DNA of 26,598 bases, taken from the NCBI GenBank assembly GCA_030622375.1, contig JAUXGC010000004.1:1-26598 (forward strand). Reading direction: 5' to 3'. The notes under the pieces are model-generated. The model saw only the letters and a list, made by a program, of their open reading frames with translations, was not told the DNA's origin and did no database searches. Source of the stretch: Sulfurovum sp. GTDB lineage: Bacteria > Campylobacterota > Campylobacteria > Campylobacterales > Sulfurovaceae. The stretch's first letter is position 1. The number at the start of each line of letters is the position of its first letter. Position numbers and translations under genes: made by a program. This document shows, one piece after another, positions 7,849 to 15,596 of this stretch.

Positions 7849-9357
7849 TTATTCCAAAGCTTGAAAGCTCAAAGACTCTATACCTAATTTTATTTTTCTA
7901 GAGTCATTAGCTTTTGGGCCCATAGCTTCAATAGGAGATTTGATATTTATATTTTCAAACTCTATCTCTAAAATATCTTTTTTTATAGATATAAAGCTTT
8001 TAGGAATAGTAATCTCCGTTAAACCATCTAATAAAAAATTTCCTAACAGTTTACCATTAATAAATATTTCTGTTTTATCTTTTGTAAAAAATATTTTAGA
8101 TAAAAGTGTCATCTTTATTGTTTTATTTGTTAAAGTATCACTCAGTTTGACAATAAGTTTACTCATCTCCCCTTCACTCCACACTCCCCATGGTTCAAGT
8201 TGACACCAACCTTCCAAAAGAAGCACTTGAGAATCTTTAAATTTATCTTTACTAAAATATATAATTGATTTCTCTTCTAGTGGTTCCAGTGTTCTTGCTA
8301 CAATATATTTAATACTCTCATAATCCGTATTGAGTTTATCAGACGATATACTTTCAGGACTAAACCATGAGTAGTAGTTAGATTTTTTAATTGTATTGAT
8401 TAAATTTTTTGTATGTATTTTTCTACCTTTTGGTCTGATATGTGAATATGTATCATATATATACTCACTTGAAAATTTATTTTTAAATGGGTTACCGATT
8501 AGCGGTATCTCATTCTCTTTCATATATTTTTGTATCTTATTGTAAAAAATATGCGCATCACGATTATATTTACTAAGATAACACTCATCTCCAGCAACAG
8601 CTTGCCAAGTAAAAAGAAACTTTATCCCTTTTTTTTGTAAACTCTTGACAATATCCATATTTTCTTTAAATATCTCAGATATCTCAAATCCATATCTTAG
8701 CTGAAAAGAGAACGTATATTCATCACAAGTCAAATGTTTTGATGTATTGGTAATATTTGGCTGAATCTTGAAATCTCCACGATCTCCTGCCAAAAATCTA
8801 CTATCATACTTTTTAAATTGAGATAATTCATGTTTTCTTTGAGATATATAATTATGATCTTCTAAACTAGAAAAATATAGGCTCAAAAAAGAGGTGCTGC
8901 CCATAAGTTTTACTTTGTCAACAAATGTAAGATACTCATAGTACATATGGTGCTCTTTAAATATTCTGTGTGCATATTTTGGTGAAAGTGGGCATATACT
9001 ATAGTGTGCCCATCCCAAAGGCAAAAGAATTATATCTCCCAGCTTAACATGTTTTTCAAGCCTAAGCAACTTATGTCTTAATGGAATCATTACATTATCA
9101 CCCAAGTTTATAGTTGTTATGCCTAATTCTTTTTCCATCATAGTACTGTTTACTTCATGTTGACCGTTAGAACCACCTTCAATAATCAATCTAGGGCTAT
9201 CGGTATTGTTTAATAAAAAGTTTTTATAATTACTTCCAATATACATATCTTTGGGAACAAGAGAGTTGTAATATGCCCCATAAGAAATTACAGAAATTAC
9301 TAGTAATACAAAAATCCATAATAAAAATTGTTTTGCTCTATAAGCTTGAGACATCAT
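7849..9357 (-). CDS. SGNH-like extracytoplasmic protein, partner of the MBOAT acyltransferase
   Basis: A 502-aa protein with one N-terminal membrane segment (about 10-29), then an SGNH-hydrolase-like domain. The candidate nucleophile is Ser63 in IEGGSNGQHE, and the candidate Asp/His pair is D302 and H306 in IYDTYSHIRPKGRKIHT; this tail is similar to the AlgJ/AlgX/DHHW group. A C-terminal beta-rich region (about 378-502) contains EGWCQLEPWGVWSEGEMS, a pattern I associate with DUF7024-like domains of polysaccharide proteins. It starts 5 bp after the MBOAT gene, so the two are probably one operon: MBOAT moves an acyl group across the membrane and this protein passes it to a glycan. Substrate is unknown. 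Catalytic residue assignment is inference from motif spacing. Confidence 0.7.
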   Translation of the reverse strand: MMSQAYRAKQFLLWIFVLLVISVISYGAYYNSLVPKDMYIGSNYKNFLLNNTDSPRLIIEGGSNGQHEVNSTMMEKELGITTINLGDNVMIPLRHKLLRLEKHVKLGDIILLPLGWAHYSICPLSPKYAHRIFKEHHMYYEYLTFVDKVKLMGSTSFLSLYFSSLEDHNYISQRKHELSQFKKYDSRFLAGDRGDFKIQPNITNTSKHLTCDEYTFSFQLRYGFEISEIFKENMDIVKSLQKKGIKFLFTWQAVAGDECYLSKYNRDAHIFYNKIQKYMKENEIPLIGNPFKNKFSSEYIYDTYSHIRPKGRKIHTKNLINTIKKSNYYSWFSPESISSDKLNTDYESIKYIVARTLEPLEEKSIIYFSKDKFKDSQVLLLEGWCQLEPWGVWSEGEMSKLIVKLSDTLTNKTIKMTLLSKIFFTKDKTEIFINGKLLGNFLLDGLTEITIPKSFISIKKDILEIEFENINIKSPIEAMGPKANDSRKIKLGIESLSFQALE

Positions 9358-9362
9358 AAGCC

Positions 9363-10829
9363 TTAAAAATTAAAATATAGAAAAGGAGAATCTATAAAGT
9401 GAATACTAAAAAAGAAAGCGGTTACTAAATTTACCACTACCAGTAATGATTGATACCATTTAAATTGAAAATTCTTAATCATATTGTTTGAATTTTTTAC
9501 ATAAAAAACAATAAGAAATGCAACAATTATTCCAATAAATATTTGAGATGAATACATAGGTCCCTCAGGGTTATCAAGCAATACAGTGTAGTATGGTAGT
9601 TCAAAAAGAGAATTTAACTTTGGGAATTCAAGTGATTTTACATCAATCATTCCTCCTGCAACTCTAACAACATCACTCCAGTCGTCTGCTCTAAAAAGTA
9701 TCATTGAAAAATTAATTATATTAAAAGTAAGAAACCATCCAACAAACTTATGAATTTTTATTTTTATTTTTTTCTTCCAGATATGATTTAAAACAACTCC
9801 GGCACCATGCAGAAGACCAAAAAATACAAAGAGCCAACTTGCCCCGTGCCATATACCTATAATAAACATACTAATAAACATGGCAACCATGCCTTTAGAG
9901 AAGGTATATTTTTCAAATGAGTTTATGATAGGTTTAAATATATACATATTGACAAATGTTGACAGAGTAATATGCCATCTGTTCCAAAAGTCAATAAGAG
10001 ATGTGGCCCTATACGGTGAATTGAAATTGATAGGTAGCCTAATATTAAATAGCAGTGCCAGTCCAATAGCCATATCCATATAGCCAGAGAAATCAAAATA
10101 GAGTTGGAAATAGAAAGACAAACTTGTCACCCAAGCTTCAAAAAAATCTAATGCTCTAGTAACTGTATATCCATCATTGGCCCAATAAGCAAAGGTATCA
10201 GCAATAACTACTTTTTTAAATAGCCCTATAGAGAAGATAAATATACCTATTGCAATATTTTTATAATTGATAATTTGATTGCGTATATTTGCAAACTGTG
10301 GCATTACTCCTTTATGGTGTACAATAGGTCCAGCAATGAGTTGCGGGAAAAAACTAACAAACAGAGCATAATCAAAAAAGTTATTTTGGTCTATCTCTTT
10401 TCGGTAACAGTCAACTAAATATGCAATTTGTTGAAAAGTAAAAAATGATATTGCCAGTGGCAACATCAACTTAAGCAAAGAGATATCGGCACCAAAAAGG
10501 AGGTTTATATTGGTGATGAAAAAGTCAGCATATTTATAGTAACCAAGCAATCCCACATTGGCAATAATTCCAATAATTAAAATTAACTTTGTAGTGCTTT
10601 TCTTGTATTGTGTCTCACTTAAAAGTATTTTTCCTATGCCATAGTTAAAAATCATAGAAGCCAATATTAATGGTATATAAATAACATTCCAATAACCATA
10701 AAAGAAGAGTGAACTAAATACTAAAAAAACTTTGGATGCTTTGGTAAGTTTTATTTTATTGAGAAAAAAGTAGGTGGAAAATACTATAGGCAAAAAAACA
10801 AAGATAAATATAGAACTAGTGAAAAGCAT
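9363..10829 (-). CDS. MBOAT-family (AlgI-like) membrane O-acyltransferase
   Basis: A 488-aa polytopic protein with about 11-12 hydrophobic segments and the AlgI pattern. It has SFFTFQQIAYLVDCYR at 128-143, FFPQLIAGPIVH at 160-171, FDFSGYMDMAIG, FWNRWHITLS with His286, and the catalytic IIGIWHGASW with His328, followed by GLLHGAG. AlgI-type MBOATs take acetyl (or other acyl) groups from a cytoplasmic donor and deliver them to periplasmic partners for alginate, cellulose or other polysaccharide modification. No glycosyltransferase or alginate genes are nearby, so the acceptor cannot be named. The ATG start is at 10829. The 109-bp upstream spacer has TAAAAT (a possible -10) and an AGGA at a long spacing of 11 nt. 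Confidence 0.88.
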   Translation of the reverse strand: MLFTSSIFIFVFLPIVFSTYFFLNKIKLTKASKVFLVFSSLFFYGYWNVIYIPLILASMIFNYGIGKILLSETQYKKSTTKLILIIGIIANVGLLGYYKYADFFITNINLLFGADISLLKLMLPLAISFFTFQQIAYLVDCYRKEIDQNNFFDYALFVSFFPQLIAGPIVHHKGVMPQFANIRNQIINYKNIAIGIFIFSIGLFKKVVIADTFAYWANDGYTVTRALDFFEAWVTSLSFYFQLYFDFSGYMDMAIGLALLFNIRLPINFNSPYRATSLIDFWNRWHITLSTFVNMYIFKPIINSFEKYTFSKGMVAMFISMFIIGIWHGASWLFVFFGLLHGAGVVLNHIWKKKIKIKIHKFVGWFLTFNIINFSMILFRADDWSDVVRVAGGMIDVKSLEFPKLNSLFELPYYTVLLDNPEGPMYSSQIFIGIIVAFLIVFYVKNSNNMIKNFQFKWYQSLLVVVNLVTAFFFSIHFIDSPFLYFNF

Positions 10830-10938
10830 ATGAGAATTTATCCTATCTATTTTAATTAGCTACTATTTTACTCTTTTTTTCTTTGAAAGCGTTCTAAGTA
10901 TTGAGTAAAATACTTAAAAAAAATAGCACACTATGTAA

Positions 10939-11277
10939 CTATTTTAAAAAAAGTACCCCCTCATGTCCAGAACCTGCTAAAAACTCTAATAATAAAAATA
11001 GTCCTATCGTTATCACTGGTGAAAAAATAATCCACCAATAATATTTTTCTTTCCATAAATATATCGCCAATCCACCCCAAGCTATTATCACTAGGATTAT
11101 GTGTGCCATAAAAATAGGTATCACTGGTCGTGTTAAATTTCCAACCACTGCTAAAGCGACAATAGCGCCAAATGTTACTAATGCTATAAAAAGTTTTTTA
11201 AAATCTTTATTTCTAGTGTATTGAAAAAATATAATCGCCAATGTGCCAAGTGTAGCTAAAATAATAAACACTTTCAT
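10939..11277 (-). CDS. Small four-helix membrane protein, unknown function
   Basis: A 112-aa protein with four hydrophobic stretches at about 2-20, 27-48, 52-75 and 81-102. Short charged links (NKDFKK, WKEKYYWW) separate them, and the tail is GSGHEG. I do not recognise the family. The start is ATG at 11277 with AGGAG 8 nt upstream, lying just after the argS stop (14-bp gap), so it is probably co-transcribed with argS. Confidence 0.7.
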   Translation of the reverse strand: MKVFIILATLGTLAIIFFQYTRNKDFKKLFIALVTFGAIVALAVVGNLTRPVIPIFMAHIILVIIAWGGLAIYLWKEKYYWWIIFSPVITIGLFLLLEFLAGSGHEGVLFLK

Positions 11278-11291
11278 AATTACTACTCCTG

Positions 11292-12989
11292 CTACAACTT
11301 ATTTACAACTTGTATGCCAAGTATATCTAAGCCCTGCTTAATGGTTTTGGCCGTCAAATCAGCTAAGGCTAGACGACTCATCTTTGTCTGCTCATCTACA
11401 CCATCTTTTAGAATAGGGTTTTGCTCATAAAAACGCATAAAAAGTGTTACAAGGTCATATAAATAAGTAGTAATTTGATTAGGAGCTGCATCTAAAGCTG
11501 TGCGGATAAGCATATCTTCAAAACGAAGTAGCATCACACTCAAACGATGTTCAAGTCTGTCACCTATAATGATATCACTTTTTATCTCACCATCAAAACG
11601 TCTAAATATACTCTGTATCCTTGCATAGGCATACTGCATATATAGTGAAGTATTACCTTCAAATGAGAGCATTTTATCCCAATTAAAGACATAGTTTGAT
11701 TCGCGGTTTATAGAGAGGTCTGCATATTTCACTGCACCAATACCAATGACCTTTGCCAGTGCCTCTAACTCCTCTTTACTATAGCTCTCTTTGTCGTTAA
11801 TAGTCTCTTTTGCTTTAATGACTGCTTCGTCAAGCAAATCTATGAGCTTGACAGTTCCACCATCGCGTGTTTTAAATGGTTTTCCACCTTTATTCATCAT
11901 CGTACCAAAAGCAATATGTTCAAGCATGACATCATCTGCCACAAAACCTGCCTCTTTGGCAACTCTAAAAATTTGTTTAAAATGTCCACTCTGTCTGGCA
12001 TCCACTACATACGAGATACGCTTTGCTCCAACTATATTGGCCCTATACCATAAGGCAGCAAGGTCTGTTGTTGCATATAGATATCCACCATCACTTTTTT
12101 GTACGATTACGGGCACTTCATCACCTTCAAGAAAAACACATTGTGCACCATCGCTCTGCTGTAGCATCTCTTTACTTTGTAACTTTTCCACTACATTTGG
12201 CAAGTCATCATTATAAAAACTTTCTGCTTTGACATCTTCACGTGTCAACTTTACATCAAGCTTGTTATACACCTCTTCACAGTGCCCTAAAGAGATATCA
12301 ATAAATTTTTGCCAAAGTTGCAAACAGTGAGCATCACCACTTTGAATCTTTACAACATACTCTCTGGCTCTGTTTGCAAAATCAGCATCTGCATCAAAAC
12401 GACCTTTTGCATCTTTGTAAAACTGTTCCAAATCATTCAAACTTACAGAACCATCTTCTCCGATCTCTTCAAGGTAAGCAATCAACATACCAAACTGTGT
12501 GCCCCAATCTCCAATATGATTTTGGCGAATAGCCTCATCACCTAAGAAGGTGAAAAGATTTACAAGCGTATCGCCAATGATTGTTGAGCGTAAATGTCCT
12601 ACGTGCATCTGTTTTGCCATGTTTGGACCAGAGTAGTCAACCACAACTTTGATAGGAGTTTTGCGTACTTCTACACTCAATCTATCATCAGACAATGCAT
12701 TGTGACATTGTATTGCTATCCAAAGAGGATTTAGCCATAGGTTTATAAACCCAGGCCCAGCTATCTCTGCTTTAATGAGTACACCACTTAAATTAAGGTT
12801 CTCTATAATTTTTGTAGCAATCTCTCTAGGCTTCTTACCAAGCTTTTTCGACAGTGCCATAGCGCCATTAAATTGGTAATCTCCAAACTCAGGCTTGGTT
12901 GATTCGCAGACAGACATAGGTTTATGCTCTATATTGGCTTTTATAAAAGCATCTTTTATAACTTGGTTGATTTGTAATTTTAATTTCAT
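11292..12989 (-). CDS. argS: Arginyl-tRNA synthetase
   Basis: Charges tRNA-Arg in the cytosol. Class I synthetase with the N-terminal additional domain (1-100), the HIGH-box variant HVGH (129-132) within SGPNMAKQMHVGHLRS, a KMSKS-region equivalent GKPFKTRDGG, and a C-terminal DALR anticodon-binding domain. I take ATG at 12989 as the start, giving 565 aa beginning MKLKLQINQV. The longer frame from 13034 adds 15 residues (MAFGYTYTP...) that do not look like the family and run close to a hairpin. GGAAA precedes the chosen start. It follows tatA and precedes the small membrane protein gene; this order after gmk also occurs in Helicobacter. The tRNA-Arg(GCG) at 16538 is one of its substrates. Confidence 0.95.
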   Translation of the reverse strand: MKLKLQINQVIKDAFIKANIEHKPMSVCESTKPEFGDYQFNGAMALSKKLGKKPREIATKIIENLNLSGVLIKAEIAGPGFINLWLNPLWIAIQCHNALSDDRLSVEVRKTPIKVVVDYSGPNMAKQMHVGHLRSTIIGDTLVNLFTFLGDEAIRQNHIGDWGTQFGMLIAYLEEIGEDGSVSLNDLEQFYKDAKGRFDADADFANRAREYVVKIQSGDAHCLQLWQKFIDISLGHCEEVYNKLDVKLTREDVKAESFYNDDLPNVVEKLQSKEMLQQSDGAQCVFLEGDEVPVIVQKSDGGYLYATTDLAALWYRANIVGAKRISYVVDARQSGHFKQIFRVAKEAGFVADDVMLEHIAFGTMMNKGGKPFKTRDGGTVKLIDLLDEAVIKAKETINDKESYSKEELEALAKVIGIGAVKYADLSINRESNYVFNWDKMLSFEGNTSLYMQYAYARIQSIFRRFDGEIKSDIIIGDRLEHRLSVMLLRFEDMLIRTALDAAPNQITTYLYDLVTLFMRFYEQNPILKDGVDEQTKMSRLALADLTAKTIKQGLDILGIQVVNKL

Positions 12990-13038
12990 AGATTTTCCAT
13001 AAGTACGTGGAGTGTAGGTATAGCCAAAAGCCATATAT

Positions 13039-13072
13039 TTTAGAGTTGAACACTTAAGCGTTCAACTCTAAA
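13039..13072. repeat. 13-bp stem-loop between tatA and argS
   Basis: TTTAGAGTTGAAC (13039-13051) pairs perfectly with GTTCAACTCTAAA (13060-13072). The 8-nt loop contains CTTAAG. It starts 3 nt after the tatA stop codon and ends 49 nt before the chosen argS start. On the plus strand it is followed by TTTTT; on the minus strand no U-tract follows. It could reduce read-through into argS or protect the tatA mRNA 3' end. Confidence 0.7.
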
Positions 13073-13075
13073 TTT

Positions 13076-13297
13076 TTAAGCGTTTTCGCTCTTTTTCTCT
13101 TCGATTTTTGCTTCTACTGTAGTTTCATCTTTAGTAGCTATCTCTTTGGTCTCTTCTTCATCTTCTTTAATGGCTTTTTTGAAATCTTTAATTCCTCTAC
13201 CCATACCTTTTGCAAGATCTGGAATTTTCTTTGCTCCAAAAAGAAGTACAACGATTGCCAATACAATCAATAGTTCTGGCATACTTGGCATACCCAT
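13076..13297 (-). CDS. tatA: Twin-arginine translocase subunit TatA
   Basis: TatA/E-family pore-forming subunit that exports folded Tat substrates across the inner membrane. The 73-aa protein has a short N-terminal membrane helix ([20 protein letters not shown]), the hinge [23 protein letters not shown] forming the amphipathic helix, and a highly charged Glu/Lys tail. The start is chosen at ATG 13297 because AAGG lies 8 nt upstream; a TTG two codons earlier is also open. No tatB or tatC lies nearby. It is preceded by its own likely promoter and followed by argS. Confidence 0.93.
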   Translation of the reverse strand: MGMPSMPELLIVLAIVVLLFGAKKIPDLAKGMGRGIKDFKKAIKEDEEETKEIATKDETTVEAKIEEKKSENA

Positions 13298-13345
13298 AGT
13301 CAATCCTTTAAACTCAAATAATGAGTTGTTATTTTTAATTTAATT

Positions 13346-13351
13346 ATTATA
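13346..13351 (-). promoter_or_regulatory. Candidate -10 box for tatA-argS
   Basis: The minus strand reads TATAAT within AAGTATAATAATT, 48 nt upstream of the tatA ATG. A small hairpin (AACTCA/TGAGTT, 13311-13327 region) lies in the resulting leader. The gmk stop codon is 22 bp further upstream. Confidence 0.5.
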
Positions 13352-13372
13352 CTTAAAAATGTTTAACACAAG

Positions 13373-13993
13373 CTAACTTAGCCACCGCGCAATAAACTTT
13401 ATCTCATCTTCTTGACTCTTCTTAAGCCTTGCTGCTTGTGCCACAATAACAAACTGTTTTGCTGCATTTTCAACAGTATCATTAATAATTGTAAAGTTAT
13501 ATTCACTTACTGCCAATATCTCTTCTTTCGCATTTTCAATACGTTGGGAAATAACGCCCTCATCATCTGTACCTCTAGCTCTCAATCTAATTTCCAGCTC
13601 ACTTAAAGTGGGTGGTGTAATAAAAACTGAAGTCGTAATATCATCCATTTTTTCTCTGACTAATCGGTGTCCTTGCACATCTATATCAAAAAGTACCAGC
13701 TTCCCCTCTTCAAGTGCCTCTCTAACCAGCTTTAAAGATGTACCATAATAGTTACCATGTACTTGTGCATATTCTAAGAAGTTGCCTGCCTCGATATCTT
13801 TCTCAAAATTCTCTTTTGTAACAAAAAAGTAATCACGTCCTTCTATCTCTCCAACTCTTGGGTTGCGTGTAGTTGTAGATATGGAAAAATAGTATTTGCC
13901 TATATTGTCTGAAGCTGTATTGATAATGGTACTTTTCCCTGCTCCACTAGGACCAGAAAGCACCAAGATTGCACCTTTTTGTATATTTTTCAT
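13373..13993 (-). CDS. gmk: Guanylate kinase
   Basis: Phosphorylates GMP to GDP with ATP. The 206-aa protein has the P-loop GPSGAGKST (14-22), the GMP-binding STTTRNPRVGEIEGRDY segment, EYAQVHGNYYGT and the VLFDIDVQG strand; length and layout are normal. Its ATG follows directly after the TAG of the upstream chePep-like gene, so the two are co-transcribed. tatA and argS follow on the same strand. Confidence 0.96.
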   Translation of the reverse strand: MKNIQKGAILVLSGPSGAGKSTIINTASDNIGKYYFSISTTTRNPRVGEIEGRDYFFVTKENFEKDIEAGNFLEYAQVHGNYYGTSLKLVREALEEGKLVLFDIDVQGHRLVREKMDDITTSVFITPPTLSELEIRLRARGTDDEGVISQRIENAKEEILAVSEYNFTIINDTVENAAKQFVIVAQAARLKKSQEDEIKFIARWLS

Positions 13994-14773
13994 CTATTTC
14001 TTGTCTTTAAAATTTATTTTAATTGTTACTTTTGCACCTTTGAGAAGTTTTTTTATTTTTTTAACTTTCATTCCCTTTAGTGATGTAATTAAAGCTTTTT
14101 CAAAAGTAATTGTTTTTTGCTTTTTTCTTTTTTCTTTTTGCTTATTGCCTAACTCTTCAACATACTCTTCTTCGCTTACAATCTCTAAACCATCCGCTTC
14201 CAGCTGTTGTTTGATAAGCTCTACTTTGCGCATCTCATAATCAAGGCTTATTTCTTCTTCATCAAATACTTCTGTCTCATCCATCTCTAAAAGAACTTTA
14301 ATTTTTTCTATCTCTTGAACATCCAATACATCTGTCTTTTTGTGCTCCACACTCTCCTCATTTACACCATTGTCCAATACTTCATCACTATCTTCTGCGG
14401 AATTATCTTCACTAGCAAGAGGGAAAATAAAATGTTCTTTAGTCTCTGCTTCCATACTTTTGTCTACACTTCTAAATATATTATAAATATTTGAAGGCAA
14501 AAAAGGTTTTTTAATGAAAAAGTCAAAAAAATTCAATATTTCTTCATTTTCATTTTTACTAGACAAAAAAACTTTTTTTTGTATTAAAAAGGTGGATAGT
14601 ACTTCTCTTGCCTCATCTGTATAGACTGCTTCATCTATAAATACAATATCATATCTATCGCCTTCCACGCTAGATACAGACTCATACTCTTCAAGATTAA
14701 TGTTTTCTTCTTGCACGCAAAGAGAGACAATGCGAGAAACAACAGGATTTATATTTATAAGTAAAATATTCAT
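13994..14773 (-). CDS. ChePep-like protein: degenerate receiver domain plus Glu-rich region
   Basis: A 259-aa protein beginning MNILLINI, with three parts. The first is a CheY-like domain (1-~110) with DIVFID (phospho-Asp position), SS and KKPF (switch Ser and Lys-Pro). The second is an acidic, low-complexity middle rich in Glu. The third is a Lys-rich tail ending TIKINFKDKK. The usual acidic pair of the receiver pocket is replaced by Asn (LLININ), so phosphorylation is doubtful. It sits directly upstream of gmk-tatA-argS, as the poly-E-rich gene HP0322 (ChePep, a pole-localised chemotaxis regulator) does in Helicobacter; that position plus architecture is my basis. It is shorter than I recall for ChePep. 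The start is set at ATG 14773 (GGAG 10 nt upstream) over ATG 14782 (1 nt). Confidence 0.7.
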   Translation of the reverse strand: MNILLININPVVSRIVSLCVQEENINLEEYESVSSVEGDRYDIVFIDEAVYTDEAREVLSTFLIQKKVFLSSKNENEEILNFFDFFIKKPFLPSNIYNIFRSVDKSMEAETKEHFIFPLASEDNSAEDSDEVLDNGVNEESVEHKKTDVLDVQEIEKIKVLLEMDETEVFDEEEISLDYEMRKVELIKQQLEADGLEIVSEEEYVEELGNKQKEKRKKQKTITFEKALITSLKGMKVKKIKKLLKGAKVTIKINFKDKK

Positions 14774-14850
14774 AATTAACATGCTCCAAAAAGTATTGTA
14801 ATATTGTAATATAAATTTGGTTAGGTCTTGGTTTTAGGAAAAATATGGAG

Positions 14851-14876
14851 GTGGTACACCCAACGGGATTCGAACC
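14851..14876 (-). repeat. Distal att-like copy of the tRNA-Arg 3' end
   Basis: These 26 bases match 16537-16562 with one difference (G at 14865 versus A). On the minus strand the repeat gives the T-loop, acceptor 3' strand and CCA of a tRNA, but nothing upstream folds into the rest of a tRNA. The single change would break one T-stem pair, as expected for a fragment released from selection. About 130 bp follow before the toxin gene. They contain a 7-bp hairpin (AGGGTAA/TTACCCT, 14881-14903) and no gene. Confidence 0.85.
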
Positions 14877-14959
14877 GAATAGGGTAAAATAGCTCATTAC
14901 CCTACAACACCGATAGATTAGGCACTTGATAGCCTTTCAACCAAAACAATAAAATAACA

Positions 14960-15004
14960 TGTCAGTAGATAATGGGCGTTACTTACTGACAATTCTACTG
15001 ACAG
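14960..15004. repeat. ACTGACA repeats, left end of island
   Basis: ACTGACA occurs at 14985 and 14997 (12-bp period) and inverted (TGTCAGT) at 14960. The 22-bp block 14983-15004 is identical at 20 of 22 positions to 16494-16515 at the right end, which is the tail of the integrase gene. It may be an arm-type binding site for the integrase or a remnant of a second integrase 3' end: on the plus strand it reads TDNSTDSRL, against TDKSTDRLA. Confidence 0.65.
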
Positions 15005-15008
15005 TAGA

Positions 15009-15278
15009 TTATTTAAAGAGTTGTGAATGTGTTCCAATTCGTAAAAGTTCTAAAGTACCGTCTTCTACTCTATATACCACGAGTAAATCTCCACTAATAT
15101 GAAATTCTTTTGTGTCTTTATAGTTACCAGTAAGCTCATGGTCTCTAGACTCACTAGGTAGTTCTTCTTCATTTAAAAGCAAAGATATGAACATAAATAG
15201 CTTCGCTGTATTTGTTGGATTTAATTTTGCTTTTTTGACCTCTTTGATAAATGTCTTATGCATGACAATATCAAGCAC
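15009..15278 (-). CDS. YafQ-type mRNA interferase toxin (type II TA)
   Basis: An 89-aa RelE/ParE-superfamily toxin of the YafQ branch, ribosome-dependent RNases that cleave mRNA in the A site. The catalytic set of E. coli YafQ (His50, His63, Asp67, His87, Phe91) is matched at a constant offset of three: H47 (DHELTG), H60 (KEFHIS), D64 (GDLLVVY), H84 (GTHSQ) and F88. The enzyme therefore appears intact. The start is GTG at 15278, overlapping the antitoxin gene by 8 bp; a later ATG at 15263 would remove the first strand. Antitoxin-then-toxin order with overlap is standard. It lies inside the tRNA-Arg island and probably persists as an addiction module. Confidence 0.9.
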   Translation of the reverse strand: MLDIVMHKTFIKEVKKAKLNPTNTAKLFMFISLLLNEEELPSESRDHELTGNYKDTKEFHISGDLLVVYRVEDGTLELLRIGTHSQLFK

Positions 15279-15540
15279 CGATTTCTTCTTTTAAATCATC
15301 CAGTGAAACTTTAGTCATATTCTTGCCTTCTCTAGCATCTTTGATAACTTGTGCTGTTTTTTCATTAGGTATTCTGATTTGAAAAGGTATACCTTTTTCC
15401 ATTACTGATTGAGATAAAAAAATATTAAAAGCATCACTTAGTCCCATACCATATTGCTTAAAGATCTCTTGGGCTTTTTTCTTCATATTTGTATCAAGAT
15501 AGACGTTAGTTCTAGTCTTTTCATTGGCTGTCGCAGTCAT
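15271..15540 (-). CDS. RelB/DinJ-family antitoxin
   Basis: An 89-aa antitoxin. An N-terminal ribbon-helix-helix (EKTRTNVYLDTNMKKKAQEI, then MGLSDAFNIFLSQSV) is followed by GIPFQIRIPNEKT, the strand typical of DinJ proteins, and a C-terminal segment that would wrap the toxin. The start is ATG at 15540 with AAAGGA 5-6 nt upstream; a longer open frame to 15735 runs through the promoter and is not real. The RHH dimer should bind the palindrome at 15573-15589 and repress its own promoter. The stop codon overlaps the toxin start. Confidence 0.9.
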   Translation of the reverse strand: MTATANEKTRTNVYLDTNMKKKAQEIFKQYGMGLSDAFNIFLSQSVMEKGIPFQIRIPNEKTAQVIKDAREGKNMTKVSLDDLKEEIGA

Positions 15541-15567
15541 ACTAGTCCTTTTTGTTAATATGGTACT

Positions 15568-15596
15568 ATTATAACACACAATGTGTGTTTTGTCAA
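15568..15596 (-). promoter_or_regulatory. TA promoter with embedded palindromic operator
   Basis: On the minus strand TTGACA (15591-15596) and TATAAT (15568-15573) are separated by exactly 17 bp, a perfect sigma-70 consensus. The spacer holds AACACACAATGTGTGTT (15573-15589), an inverted repeat with 8-bp arms and a 1-bp centre, the expected operator for the RHH antitoxin. The operator overlaps the last base of the -10 box. The -10 lies 27 nt upstream of the antitoxin ATG. Confidence 0.88.

Noticed and set aside
10896..10915. Hairpin AAGTATT/AATACTT as a terminator before the MBOAT gene
   Set aside because: The homopolymer on its plus-strand 3' side is A, and on the minus strand the T-run comes before the stem, so it does not fit a rho-independent terminator in either direction. 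Likely chance in AT-rich DNA.
12990..13034. Longer argS start at 13034
   Set aside because: The added MAFGYTYTP residues do not resemble the family, and ATG 12989 is preceded by GGAAA.
14794..14812. Tandem 8-bp repeat TATTGTAA x2 upstream of the chePep-like gene
   Set aside because: Only two copies in AT-rich DNA; may simply be part of a promoter. Not a CRISPR or iteron array.
14697..14897. 66-aa minus-strand open frame across the left tRNA relic
   Set aside because: It overlaps the chePep start in another frame and translates the tRNA fragment; no protein-like features.
14877..14960. A complete second tRNA next to the left repeat
   Set aside because: Upstream of the T-loop no acceptor 5' strand (CACCCA-like), D-arm or 7-nt anticodon loop can be found; the local hairpin has a 9-nt loop.
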